Source of the DNA: Dyella sp. C11
GTDB lineage: Bacteria > Pseudomonadota > Gammaproteobacteria > Xanthomonadales > Rhodanobacteraceae
Reading direction: 5' to 3'
DNA: 64,000 nucleotides
NCBI RefSeq assembly: GCF_003121485.1
Contig: NZ_QAVX01000014.1
Location: forward strand, 1-64,000
In this document: positions 43,853 to 51,906 of the stretch, piece after piece
Position numbering within the stretch: the first letter of the stretch is position 1
Layout: every line of letters begins with the position of its first letter
Program-made: the position numbers and the translations under genes
Notes under the pieces: generated by a model
Seen by the model: the letters and a program-made list of their open reading frames with translations, nothing else
The model's database searches: none
What the model was told of the DNA's origin: nothing

Positions 43853-44638
43853 TCAATGGCCGAGGACGTGAACCTCGCCGCCGCCCGGGCGATAGCTGCG
43901 TTCCAGTGATCGCTGCACGTAGGCGACAGCGCGTCGCACGGCGGAACGGGGCGCCTGTCCCTTGGCCAGTTCGGCGGCAATGGCGGAAGCCAGCGTGCAG
44001 CCGGTGCCGTGCCCTTCGATGGGGAGGCGGCGGTGACGCAGCTCCATCACGCCGCGTTCGTCGTAAAAACGATCGATCACGTGGCGTTCGTCCGAATGTC
44101 CACCCTTAAGCAATACCGCACGCGCGCCCAGGGCAAGCAGGGCTTCGCCGGCCTTGTCGAAATCCTTGGGCTTGCGCAGCTTGCGGCCCAGCAGGGCTTC
44201 CGCTTCAGGCAGGTTGGGCGTGAGCACGTCGGCGAGTGGAATCAGTTCGTCCACCATCGCCTGCACGGCATCTTCGTCGAGCAGGCGGGCGCCGCTGGTG
44301 GAAATCATCACCGGATCGACCACCAGCCAAGCGGGCTTTCGTGCCTGCATGTCCTTGGCCACCAGCTTCGTTACCGAGGCACTGCCGAGCATGCCGGTTT
44401 TCACGGCGCCGATCGGGAAATCGTCGAAGACGGCATCAAGCTGGCTGCGGATGTGCTTCAGCGGAACCGTGTGCACAGCGGTGACGCCACGCGTGTTCTG
44501 CGATGTGATCGCGGCAATCACCGACAACCCGTGCACGCCGCGGGCATGAAAGGTCTTCAGGTCAGCCTGGATGCCCGCACCGCCGCCGGAATCGGAGCCG
44601 GCGATGGTGAGGGCGATGGGTGGAGATGTGTGGGGCAT
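43853..44638 (-). CDS. thiD: Hydroxymethylpyrimidine/phosphomethylpyrimidine kinase
   Basis: A 261-residue ribokinase-fold enzyme phosphorylating HMP and HMP-P in thiamine biosynthesis. It shows [68 protein letters not shown] and the catalytic [19 protein letters not shown]. No TPP riboswitch-like CTGAGA element was found in the short upstream region, which is occupied by repeats. Other thi genes are not in the window. Confidence 0.94.
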   Translation of the reverse strand: MPHTSPPIALTIAGSDSGGGAGIQADLKTFHARGVHGLSVIAAITSQNTRGVTAVHTVPLKHIRSQLDAVFDDFPIGAVKTGMLGSASVTKLVAKDMQARKPAWLVVDPVMISTSGARLLDEDAVQAMVDELIPLADVLTPNLPEAEALLGRKLRKPKDFDKAGEALLALGARAVLLKGGHSDERHVIDRFYDERGVMELRHRRLPIEGHGTGCTLASAIAAELAKGQAPRSAVRRAVAYVQRSLERSYRPGGGEVHVLGH

Positions 44639-44694
44639 GATTCCGGCAGTTCAATCAGGTGGTGGCTTATCGTAATGACGCGGGCGCGTCGCTA

Positions 44695-44776
44695 CTGGAT
44701 TCCGGCCTGCGCCGGAATGACGATCAGGAGCGAACGTTTCAAATGTGCCGTCATCCCGGCGTAGGCCGGGATCCAG
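44695..44776. repeat. Inverted pair of CTGGATYCCGGC...GCCGG repeats
   Basis: Two 28-base near-palindromic elements (44695-44722 and 44749-44776) face each other. One reads CTGGATTCCGGCC-TGC-GCCGGAATGACG and the other is its inverted, slightly diverged copy. They abut the stop codon of the GIY-YIG gene and resemble the pair at 21578. Probably non-autonomous intergenic repeats. Confidence 0.75.
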
Positions 44777-45070
44777 TCACAGCAACGTTGGGTAGAGATC
44801 ACGCCATTCCGGGTTTTCGCCTTCAATGAGACGAAGCTTCCAAGCACGTTTCCATTCTTTGAGGCGCTTTTCGCGAAGAATCGCCGACTCCATCGTTTCG
44901 TGAAGCTCATACCACACGAGTGCGTGAATACAGTGGCGAGACGTAAAGCCAGCGACAGCATCAGAGCGATGCTGCCAGACACGTTTGATCAAATCACTCG
45001 TGACGCCAACGTAAAGCGTGCCGTTTCGCTGACTTGCAAGAATGTAGACAGCGGGTTGTCGCCCATCCAT
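44777..45070 (-). CDS. GIY-YIG domain protein (UPF0213/YhbQ-like)
   Basis: A 97-residue stand-alone GIY-YIG nuclease domain. The two strands read VYILASQ and LYVGVTSD, followed by the conserved Arg in LIKRVWQHRSDAVAGFTSRH, the AxVxYE-type ALVWYELHE, and the terminal IREKRLKEWKR-like helix with the metal-binding Glu. This small family occurs widely as single genes. Its biological role is not settled, and the catalytic residues appear intact. The stop codon directly abuts a repeat pair. GGAG precedes the ATG. Confidence 0.88.
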   Translation of the reverse strand: MDGRQPAVYILASQRNGTLYVGVTSDLIKRVWQHRSDAVAGFTSRHCIHALVWYELHETMESAILREKRLKEWKRAWKLRLIEGENPEWRDLYPTLL

Positions 45071-45081
45071 GGCACACTCCA

Positions 45082-45109
45082 GAGCTCCTGGCCGGATGGC
45101 CAGGAGCTC
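45082..45109. other. Strong hairpin between the PhoH-like and GIY-YIG genes
   Basis: GAGCTCCTGGCC-GGAT-GGCCAGGAGCTC is a perfect 12-bp stem in the 48-bp gap. There is no T-run in the leftward direction. It ends 6 bases before the GGAG ribosome-binding site of the GIY-YIG gene, so it could reduce read-through or shield mRNA ends. Confidence 0.6.
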
Positions 45110-45118
45110 ATGGTGGCT

Positions 45119-46498
45119 TTACAACGCTTCCGACGCAAAATCCGCCAGTCGCGAACGCTCGCCACGACGCAGGGTGATGTGCGCCGAATGTTCCCAGTGC
45201 TTGAAGCGATCCACCGCGTAGGTAAGGCCCGAGGTGGTCTCGGTGAGGTAGGGCGTGTCGATCTGCTCCACGTTGCCGAGGCAGACAATCTTGGTGCCCG
45301 GGCCAGCGCGCGTGATCAGCGTCTTCATCTGCTTGGGCGTGAGGTTCTGCGCCTCGTCGATGATCAGGTAGCGCGACAGGAACGTGCGACCACGCATGAA
45401 GTTCAACGAACGGATCTTGATGCGCGACGCGAGCAGGTCGTTGGTGGCCTGACGTCCCCAGCTGCCACCTTCTTCCGGGTTGGCGAGCACTTCAAGGTTG
45501 TCGGTGAGTGCGCCCATCCACGGCGTCATCTTTTCCTCTTCCGTGCCCGGGAGGAAGCCGATGTCTTCGCCAACCGATACCGTGGCACGCGTCATGATGA
45601 TTTCGCGGTAACGCTGCTGGTCCATGACCTGGGCGAGGCCCGCGGCCAGTGCAAGCAAGGTTTTGCCCGTGCCCGCAGTGCCAAGCAGGGTGACGAAATC
45701 CACATCGGGGTCCATCAGCACGTTGAGCGCGAAGTTCTGTTCGCGGTTGCGTGCCGCAATGCCCCAGACGGCGTGGTTGGAGTGACTGTGGTCGTCCAGC
45801 AGCACCAGGGTGGCCTTGACGTCGTCCACGTGGAGCACGCGAAGCTCGACGCTGTTCTCTCCGGGAAGAAACAGGCATTGATTGGCGTACCAGTCTTCGT
45901 CGTCGCGGCGATCGAGCTTGTAGAACGTGCGACCGCGCTCGTTCCACGATTGCACTTCCGGATGCTTCTCCCAGAAATCTTCCGACAGTTCGGTCGATCC
46001 GGTGTAGAGCAGGGTGAAATCATCCAGCGCGCGATCGTTCTCGTAATCCTCCGCGTGGATGCCGTAGATCTTCGCCTTGATGCGAAGGTTGATGTCCTTG
46101 GTAACCAGCACGACCGAACGTTCGGGGTTCTGGTCGCGCAGTTCGATCACCGCGGACAGGATGAGGTTGTCCGCCTTGCCGTGACCGTTGGTGGTTCGCT
46201 GCTGGAAATACAGGCGGCCGACGCCAGAGCCGCGTTTCAGATTGACACCTTCCGGATTGGCCAATTCCAGTCCGTTGCTGATGCCGTGCCCGTTGCCGCG
46301 TTCGATCAGTTCATTGAGGAAGCGGCTGACCTGGCGGCCGTTGCGCGAGACTTCCGAGGCGCCTTTCTTCTTCTCGTCGAGTTCCTCCAGCACCGTCATG
46401 GGAATGAAGACATCGTGCTCTTCAAAGCGGAACAACGAGGTCGGATCGTGCAGCAACACATTGGTGTCGAGAGCGTAGATGCGCTTGCTTCCGGTCAT
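45119..46498 (-). CDS. PIN-domain plus PhoH-like ATPase
   Basis: A 459-residue two-domain protein. The N-terminal PIN RNase domain shows RIYALDTNVLLHDP, PMTVLEELDEKKKG, KADNLILSAVIEL and LVTKDINLRIKA with conserved acidic residues. The C-terminal PhoH ATPase has Walker A LLGTAGTGKTLLALAAGLAQ, MTRATVSVGEDIGFLPGT and Walker B LIIDEAQNLTPKQMKTLITR. PhoH2/YlaK-type fusions have RNase and RNA-helicase activity in mycobacteria. The start ATG 46498 gives the usual N-terminus. It lies downstream of bcp on the same strand with a 151-bp gap. Confidence 0.92.
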   Translation of the reverse strand: MTGSKRIYALDTNVLLHDPTSLFRFEEHDVFIPMTVLEELDEKKKGASEVSRNGRQVSRFLNELIERGNGHGISNGLELANPEGVNLKRGSGVGRLYFQQRTTNGHGKADNLILSAVIELRDQNPERSVVLVTKDINLRIKAKIYGIHAEDYENDRALDDFTLLYTGSTELSEDFWEKHPEVQSWNERGRTFYKLDRRDDEDWYANQCLFLPGENSVELRVLHVDDVKATLVLLDDHSHSNHAVWGIAARNREQNFALNVLMDPDVDFVTLLGTAGTGKTLLALAAGLAQVMDQQRYREIIMTRATVSVGEDIGFLPGTEEEKMTPWMGALTDNLEVLANPEEGGSWGRQATNDLLASRIKIRSLNFMRGRTFLSRYLIIDEAQNLTPKQMKTLITRAGPGTKIVCLGNVEQIDTPYLTETTSGLTYAVDRFKHWEHSAHITLRRGERSRLADFASEAL

Positions 46499-46649
46499 AC
46501 GGAAGAAACCTCTTGGGCGTGCGAGGTGGATGAACCACGGCATGCGGCATGCCGCGGGGACTCGGCCAATCTGGCCGGTTTGCCATGCACGCCGGCGGAT
46601 GCCCATCCCGAAGGACGGGCAGCGGCATGGCGAAAGGTGCGATGACGGG

Positions 46650-47111
46650 TCACTTGGCGGGGATGGCGTCGAGCACGGCCTGGGCGTGTCCGGTGACTTT
46701 CACGTTGCGCCATTCCTGGGCCAGCCTTCCTTCGGGATCGATCAGGAAGGTACTTCGTACGACACCCATGTGACGTTTTCCATACAGCACCTTCTCGTGG
46801 ATCACGTCGAAGGCGGTGCACCAGGTCTCATCAGGGTCCGAAACGAGCGGAAATGGCAGCTCCTGCTTGGTGGCGAAGTTCGCGTGGGACTTCACCGAAT
46901 CGCGCGACACGCCGATGACCTGCGCGTTGCGCTTGTGGAACTTGGGGTAGAGGTCGCGGAAATCCTTGGCCTCATTGGTGCAACCGGGCGTGCTGTCCTT
47001 CGGATAGAAGTACACCACCACCCACTGGCCTTTCAGGCTGTCGAGCTTCAGTTCGCTGCCGTCGCCTGTGGTGCCTTTGAGTTTGGGGACTTTCTTGCCA
47101 ACTTCGGGCAT
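46650..47111 (-). CDS. bcp: Thiol peroxidase Bcp/PrxQ
   Basis: A 153-residue peroxiredoxin of the Bcp/PrxQ class. The peroxidatic Cys44 is in YFYPKDSTPGCTNEA. The resolving Cys five residues later in E. coli-type Bcp is replaced by Lys49 (CTNEAK), leaving only Cys98 in DETWCTAFDV as a partner candidate. AGGAGA precedes ATG 47111. It is cotranscribed in orientation with gcvR and near dapA-bamC, the same neighbourhood as in E. coli. Confidence 0.93.
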   Translation of the reverse strand: MPEVGKKVPKLKGTTGDGSELKLDSLKGQWVVVYFYPKDSTPGCTNEAKDFRDLYPKFHKRNAQVIGVSRDSVKSHANFATKQELPFPLVSDPDETWCTAFDVIHEKVLYGKRHMGVVRSTFLIDPEGRLAQEWRNVKVTGHAQAVLDAIPAK

Positions 47112-47389
47112 GGGTTCTCCTGCGAAGCCGTCGCCGGCTTCGGCTGAATGCGGTGGAGCAAGGGGAACGGGGCAGCGGAGACGGGCGGAAGGGCGATGGC
47201 AATGCGCCCTGTGATCGGTGCGCCTCGCCCCGCTTGCTGCATGCATGCCTCTCCGGTGCTGCCCTCGGGGACAGAGACTAGCGCGTGCGGCGAGGAATGA
47301 CAGCCCTTGCAGGAGGCTGCCTCAGAGAGCATGCTCAAAAGCCCGGCAGACTCGCCGGAAAATCCGGTTTTTGCGCCGTGGCGCGGTGC

Positions 47390-47947
47390 TTAGAACTTCA
47401 CCGGATCCATGATGGCATCGAGGTTCAGGCCATCGCAGAATTCCAGGAAATCATCACGCAACGCAGCGATGTGCGTGGCTGCGGGAATGCCGATGGTGAT
47501 CTGCGCCTGGAACATGTCCGCGCCGGTTTGCATGGCCTGGTAGCGCAGCGAGCTGAGCTGCTCGATGACGATGTCGCGACGGTCGAAGAAGTCGATGATC
47601 TTCACCAGGATGCCGGGGCGATCCGCCGAGATCACCTCGATGAGGTAGGGCAGCAGGTGCGAGTGATGCTCGCGCGGTCCCGTGCGGTAGAACGACAGTC
47701 GCAGGTCTTCGTCGCGGCCCAGCTTCGCGAGCGCCGTTTCCAGCTTGGCCACGGCATCCCACGAACCCGTGGCGAGCAAGGTGAGCGACGTATCGGCACC
47801 GAGCGCCGACACCCGGGCATCCGCCAGGTTGCAACCTGCTTCCGCAATGCGCTTGGCCAGCGTGAGCAGCGGGGCGCGGGTGGAAGGGGTGAGCGTCTGG
47901 ATGAGCAGCTGATTGTCGCTGCCGGAGCGCGCGGGAGAACGATTCAA
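47390..47947 (-). CDS. gcvR: GcvR-like tandem ACT-domain regulator
   Basis: A 185-residue protein with two ACT-like domains. The first (QLLIQTLTPSTRAPLLTLAKRIAEAGCNLADARVSAL) and second (YLIEVISADRPGILVKIIDFFDRRDIVIEQLSSLRYQ) each show the ACT beta-alpha-beta pattern. E. coli GcvR binds glycine and restrains the activator GcvA. No gcvA or gcvTHP is in the window, so target control is inferred only. The start codon is TTG at 47947. The neighbourhood bcp-gcvR divergent from dapA-bamC matches E. coli. Confidence 0.83.
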   Translation of the reverse strand: MNRSPARSGSDNQLLIQTLTPSTRAPLLTLAKRIAEAGCNLADARVSALGADTSLTLLATGSWDAVAKLETALAKLGRDEDLRLSFYRTGPREHHSHLLPYLIEVISADRPGILVKIIDFFDRRDIVIEQLSSLRYQAMQTGADMFQAQITIGIPAATHIAALRDDFLEFCDGLNLDAIMDPVKF

Positions 47948-48291
47948 GGAGTTTCACCGGTGGCGGCCCCGCATGGACGCGAGGCAAGGCGTGTTCGTGC
48001 GAGCTTACTTGCCGCCGCCGGAGGGTCGCAAGTAAGCCCGCGGGCAGGCTTTGCCATGCAGGCGTCTGGCTTGCCGAGAGGCCAGGTCGTGACATTTTGC
48101 GATCGTTCGCCGCTGTTTTTCAGGACATGAATCGGCCAGTGGATTTTCAGGTGGAAACGGGCCTCCCTTTCCCCGCGGGGCGGCCGGTGAGCTGAATGCC
48201 GCGGGGTGGGCCTTCCGCCGGACGGCCCAAGTATTGGCGGCAGGGCCTTTTCCAGTAACATGCGGGGTTTGGTTTTCAGCCGGAGCTGGTC
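47948..48291. other. 344-bp divergent intergenic region gcvR/dapA
   Basis: No gene is supported here. GCTTACTTG (48003-48011) and CAAGTAAGC (48029-48037) form a 9-bp inverted repeat with a 17-base loop, upstream of gcvR. The rest holds the promoter region of dapA. No riboswitch (for example a lysine element) was recognised. Confidence 0.5.
48234..48261 (+). promoter_or_regulatory. Candidate sigma-70 promoter of dapA
   Basis: TTGGCG and TAACAT with a 16-base spacer lie about 30 bases upstream of the dapA start. Identified by eye. Confidence 0.42.
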
Positions 48292-49185
48292 TTGGATATT
48301 CGCGGAAGCATCTGCGCGCTGGTGACGCCGTTTACGGCGGATGGCGCGGTGGATCTCGCGGCTTTCGGAAAGCTGCTGGATTACCAGGTCGATGGCGGCA
48401 CCGAAGGTGTCGTCGTGGCCGGCTCCACGGGCGAAGCCCACATGCTGGAACACGACGAATACGAGCGCCTGCTGGCCTTCGCGGTGGAGCGCGTGGCTGG
48501 CCGTATTCCCGTTATCGCGGGTACCGGTGAAGCCGGCACGGCCAAGACCGTGACTCTCACCCGTCGTGCGAAAGACCTGGGGGCCAATGCGGCCCTGGTC
48601 GTTGCCCCTTATTACGTGCGTCCCACCCAGGAAGGCCTGCGTCGTCATTTCCTGGAAGTGGCCGATCACGGCGGCCTTCCGGTCGTGCTTTACAACGTGC
48701 CCGCCCGTACCGGTTGCGACCTTCTGCCCGCCACCGTGGCAGAACTGCGCGACCACCCGGGCATCGTGGGGCTGAAAGAAGCCCTGGGCACTGACGAGCG
48801 GATCCGCGCCATTGCGGAACTTGCGCGTCCGGATTTCGTCTATCTGTCCGGTGACGACGGCACGGCCTGCAAGGCCATGCTTGCGGGCGGTGCGGGGACG
48901 ATCTCGGTGGTAGCCAATCTGGTGCCTCGCGCGTTTCGCATGTTGTGCGACGCCGCCACGGCGGGCGATCGCACGGAAGCCCTGCGTTGCGACGCGGCCC
49001 TGGCTCCGCTGGTTTCGGCGCTCAATTGCGCGCCGAATCCCATTGCGGTGAAGGCAGGGCTGCCGTCATTGGGGCTGGGGTTGGCGACACCACGCCTGCC
49101 CCTGGTTGAATTGGAGGATGGTCCTGACCGCGCGCAACTTCGCGAAGCGCTGGCAGGTCTGGCATCCTTGGCGAATGCGGCCTGA
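48292..49185 (+). CDS. dapA: 4-hydroxy-tetrahydrodipicolinate synthase
   Basis: A 297-residue TIM-barrel lyase that condenses pyruvate and aspartate semialdehyde in lysine and diaminopimelate synthesis. The Schiff-base Lys is K162 (GIVGLKEALG) and the catalytic Tyr is Y134 (VVLYNVPART). The usual GTTGE reads GSTGE here, a conservative Thr-to-Ser change in the proton relay. The start is TTG at 48292 after GGAG. bamC follows 39 bases downstream, as in E. coli (dapA-bamC). Confidence 0.95.
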   Translation: MDIRGSICALVTPFTADGAVDLAAFGKLLDYQVDGGTEGVVVAGSTGEAHMLEHDEYERLLAFAVERVAGRIPVIAGTGEAGTAKTVTLTRRAKDLGANAALVVAPYYVRPTQEGLRRHFLEVADHGGLPVVLYNVPARTGCDLLPATVAELRDHPGIVGLKEALGTDERIRAIAELARPDFVYLSGDDGTACKAMLAGGAGTISVVANLVPRAFRMLCDAATAGDRTEALRCDAALAPLVSALNCAPNPIAVKAGLPSLGLGLATPRLPLVELEDGPDRAQLREALAGLASLANAA

Positions 49186-49224
49186 TGTTTTCGGGCAACT
49201 GATACTCCTACGGAATCTGCTTAC

Positions 49225-49818
49225 ATGAAGAAATCCCCGCTTGTCGTGGCCCTGCCGGTACTGGCCCTGTCTGCCTTGCTGCTCTCCGGCTGCGGCATGT
49301 TCCGTTCGCAGAAGGCCTGGGAAACCGCCAAACAGGAAACGCCGCTGGAAATCCCGCCGGGCCTGGATACCCCGTCCACCAGCGCTGCGCTGGTCATTCC
49401 GGAACAGGGCGCCAACAACCCGACCTCCAACGGTGCCACGGCACGCGTGGGTGGCAGCGCCGCGCAGATCGCCGACGGCTTTGTGCTGAACGACAACGTC
49501 GACAGCACTTATCGTCGCGTGGGCCAGGCGCTGGAAAACGGCGACATCGGCCAGGTCGTGGCGCATGACGATGCCGCCCACACCTACACGCTGAGCGTGG
49601 TGGCTTCCGATCAGCCGACCGAGAAGAAGGGCTTCTTCAGCAGCATGTTCAATGGCAAGTCCAAGCAGACGGCCGATGCGCCGGGCGCGGCTCCGCACCA
49701 GGTGCTGCTGACCGTGGGCACCAGTGGCGAGAAGGCCAGCGAAGTGCGCGCGCAGGGCGATGCCGCGGCGGTGGCCAAGGTGGTCGACACCCTCAAGGGT
49801 CGCATGGGCGGCGGTTGA
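49225..49818 (+). CDS. bamC: BamC-like outer-membrane lipoprotein (short form)
   Basis: A 197-residue lipoprotein with lipobox LLLSGCG. After the Cys comes an extended stretch (WETAKQETPLEIPPGLDTPSTSAALVIPE) resembling the unstructured N-terminal region of BamC that contacts BamD. Only one helix-grip-like domain follows (STYRRVGQALENGDIGQVV ... VVDTLKGRMGGG), whereas E. coli BamC has two and about 344 residues. Its position directly after dapA supports the assignment. It would be an accessory subunit of the outer-membrane protein assembly complex. Confidence 0.75.
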   Translation: MKKSPLVVALPVLALSALLLSGCGMFRSQKAWETAKQETPLEIPPGLDTPSTSAALVIPEQGANNPTSNGATARVGGSAAQIADGFVLNDNVDSTYRRVGQALENGDIGQVVAHDDAAHTYTLSVVASDQPTEKKGFFSSMFNGKSKQTADAPGAAPHQVLLTVGTSGEKASEVRAQGDAAAVAKVVDTLKGRMGGG

Positions 49819-49840
49819 TTCCGCGCCTCATGGCCAAACA

Positions 49841-49868
49841 AAAACGCCGCCCGAGGGCGGCGTTTTTT
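49841..49868. terminator. Bidirectional terminator between bamC and fdxA
   Basis: AAAACGCCGCCC-GA-GGGCGGCGTTTT, a perfect 12-bp inverted repeat with a T7 run on the plus strand and a T-rich tail on the minus strand. Confidence 0.9.
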
Positions 49869-49918
49869 TGTGCACGAATCGCTTGGCCAGCAACCGCCTG
49901 GTGTGGGTGGTTGCCGCG

Positions 49919-50242
49919 TCAGCGCTGCAGCAGATCGAGCTTGTTGGGTTTGTTTTCCCATTCCTTGGCGTCAGCCAGGGCATCCTTGCGCTCGGTGATC
50001 ACCGGCCAGCTCTTGGCCAGCTCCGCGTTCAGCGCCGTGAAGTTTTCCTGCCCGGCGGGCACGTCGTCTTCGGGGTAGATGGCGTTGATCGGACACTCGG
50101 GTTCGCAGAGGGTGCAGTCGATGCACTCATCCGGATCGATCACGAGGAAGTTGGGGCCTTCGTGGAAGGCGTCGACAGGGCAAACCTCGACGCAGTCGGT
50201 GTATTTGCACTTGATGCAGTTGTCGGTAACGACAAAAGTCAT
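49919..50242 (-). CDS. fdxA: Seven-iron ferredoxin FdxA
   Basis: A 107-residue bacterial 7Fe ferredoxin. The N-terminal half has C-x2-C-x4-C-x3-CP ([19 protein letters not shown]) and a second cluster [16 protein letters not shown], giving one 3Fe-4S and one 4Fe-4S cluster. The C-terminal helical extension ([30 protein letters not shown]) is typical of the FdxA group. It serves as a low-potential electron carrier. It begins 50 bases after tRNA-Glu on the same strand with no evident terminator between them. Confidence 0.94.
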   Translation of the reverse strand: MTFVVTDNCIKCKYTDCVEVCPVDAFHEGPNFLVIDPDECIDCTLCEPECPINAIYPEDDVPAGQENFTALNAELAKSWPVITERKDALADAKEWENKPNKLDLLQR

Positions 50243-50292
50243 ACGCTCTCGTGCCTGTCTTGAATGAGCCGGGGCCCGTGCCAGGCCGGAAG

Positions 50293-50368
50293 TGGCGCTC
50301 CCTACGAGGTTCGAACTCGTGTTCCCGCCTTGAGAGGGCGGTGTCCTAGACCACTAGACGAAGGGAGC
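50293..50368 (-). tRNA. tRNA-Glu (anticodon CTC)
   Basis: A 76-base tRNA including encoded CCA. Acceptor GCTCCCT pairs with AGGGAGC; the anticodon arm CCGCC-CTCTCAA-GGCGG places CTC (50334-50332), reading GAG. The T-arm has GTTCGAA. A well-formed promoter is directly upstream. A UUC isoacceptor would still be needed elsewhere for GAA codons. Confidence 0.93.
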
Positions 50369-50388
50369 GAAATGCACCGGAGCGCGCT

Positions 50389-50416
50389 AGTATAGCGAAA
50401 TTGTCTCGCCCGGCAA
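50389..50416 (-). promoter_or_regulatory. Sigma-70 promoter of tRNA-Glu
   Basis: TTGCCG (50416-50411) and TATACT (50394-50389) with a 16-base spacer, about 20 bases upstream of the tRNA 5' end. It is the best promoter seen by eye in the window. Confidence 0.75.
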
Positions 50417-50514
50417 TGCCCTCGGGGCTTACGGACCGGCCGGGTGGACGCCATCGGACCCATGGGCTGATGGATGTGGAGGCGGCGGAATAACGCTGCG
50501 AATGATCGCTTTGA

Positions 50515-51906
50515 ATGGCGCCATGCGCCTGCAAGGATCCAAACCGCTTGAATCACGACGCAAGGACCAACGCCACGCCTGCATTGCGCATCATTCCGCG
50601 CGAGCAGCATGTGATTTCGCGCAAGAACATCAGCAAGGCAGCGCTGCGCGTGCTTTACCGCCTTAATGAGGCCGGCTACCAGGCTTACCTCGTGGGTGGT
50701 GCCGTGCGCGACCTGTTGCTGGGCGGGCACCCGAAGGACTTCGACGTGGCCACCAACGCCACGCCCGACGAAGTGAAAAAGCTCTTCCGCAATTCGCGCC
50801 TGATCGGCCGCCGCTTCCGGCTGGCTCATGTGGTGTACGGGCCGGAAATCATCGAAGTGGCCACGTTCCGCGGCACGGGCGAGGAAGAAGGCGAGGGTGA
50901 CCGCCACATCGTCGACGGCCGCATCGTGCGCGACAACGTGTGGGGCACCATCGAGGAAGATGCGATCCGGCGCGACTTCCGCGTCAATGCGCTGTACTAC
51001 GACATCAGTGATTTCTCGGTGCGCGACTACGTCGGCGGCATGCAGGACGTGGAAAACCGCGTGCTGCACCTGATTGGCGACCCTGCCACGCGCTATCGCG
51101 AAGATCCGGTGCGCATGCTTCGCGCCGTGCGCCTCGCCGCCAAGCTGAATTTCCGTATCGACGCGAAGGCTGCTGCGCCGTTCGACGAACTTGGCCCGTT
51201 GCTGGCTGATGCCGCGCCGGCGCGCCTGTTCGATGAATCGCTCAAGTTGTTCCTTGCCGGCCACGGCCTGAAGAGCTTCCACATGCTCGAACAGACGGGC
51301 CTGCTGAAGTTCATGTTCCCGGCCACGGCGCGTGCACTCAAGCGAGGCGACAAGGCGCTGCGCTCGCTGGTCGAGCAAGGCCTGGCCAACACGGATGCAC
51401 GCGTCGCCGAAGGCAAGTCGGTCACGCCAGCGTTCCTGTTTGCCGTGCTGCTGTGGGGCGAAGTGCGTGACCTGGCGCATACCTGGATGACCAAGGGCGT
51501 TGAGCCCGTGGCCGCCTGGGAGCGCGCCGCCACGCACGTCATTGCCGAGCAGTGCCAGCGCGTGGCCATCCCGCGTCGCTTCACTCTCACCATGGAAGAA
51601 ATCTGGGCATTGCAGCCGCGGTTTGAGCAGGTACAGCGCAAACGCGTGTTCCGCTTGATGGCGCATCCGCGCTTCCGCGCCGCCTTCGACTTCCTGGTAT
51701 TGCGTGCCGCGGAATCGCCCGCCGTTCGCGAACTCGGCGAGTGGTGGGCACATGCCCAGCAGTTGCCACATGAAACCCTGGCCGCTGCCTTGGCGGGTAC
51801 GTCGTCGGGTGGCGGTAGCGAGGCTGGCGGTGTGCCGGCATCCAAGCCGCGCAAGCGTCGCCGTCGCAAGCCGACGTCGAAGGCTGGCAAATCGGACCCG
51901 GCGTGA
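50515..51906 (+). CDS. pcnB: Poly(A) polymerase PcnB
   Basis: A 463-residue class II nucleotidyltransferase. The signature is AYLVGGAVRDLLLGGHPKDFDVATNATPDEVKKLFRNSRLIGRRFRLAHV, followed by RRDFRVNALYYDI and the RNA-binding domain with YREDPVRMLRAVRLAAKL. The tail is very basic (KPRKRRRRKP), which in E. coli PcnB separates it from CCA-adding enzymes. It polyadenylates RNA 3' ends to promote decay. The start is uncertain: ATG 50515 lacks a ribosome-binding site, while TTG 50548 follows AAGGA. folK overlaps its stop. Confidence 0.93.
   Translation: MAPCACKDPNRLNHDARTNATPALRIIPREQHVISRKNISKAALRVLYRLNEAGYQAYLVGGAVRDLLLGGHPKDFDVATNATPDEVKKLFRNSRLIGRRFRLAHVVYGPEIIEVATFRGTGEEEGEGDRHIVDGRIVRDNVWGTIEEDAIRRDFRVNALYYDISDFSVRDYVGGMQDVENRVLHLIGDPATRYREDPVRMLRAVRLAAKLNFRIDAKAAAPFDELGPLLADAAPARLFDESLKLFLAGHGLKSFHMLEQTGLLKFMFPATARALKRGDKALRSLVEQGLANTDARVAEGKSVTPAFLFAVLLWGEVRDLAHTWMTKGVEPVAAWERAATHVIAEQCQRVAIPRRFTLTMEEIWALQPRFEQVQRKRVFRLMAHPRFRAAFDFLVLRAAESPAVRELGEWWAHAQQLPHETLAAALAGTSSGGGSEAGGVPASKPRKRRRRKPTSKAGKSDPA

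Noticed and set aside
44639..44776. TPP riboswitch upstream of thiD
   Set aside because: The short upstream region holds repeat elements and lacks the conserved CTGAGA and ACCTGA blocks of the THI element.
47948..48291. Lysine riboswitch or small gene in the gcvR-dapA gap
   Set aside because: No conserved lysine-element blocks and no frame with a ribosome-binding site and plausible composition. Only a loose inverted repeat and a candidate promoter are seen.
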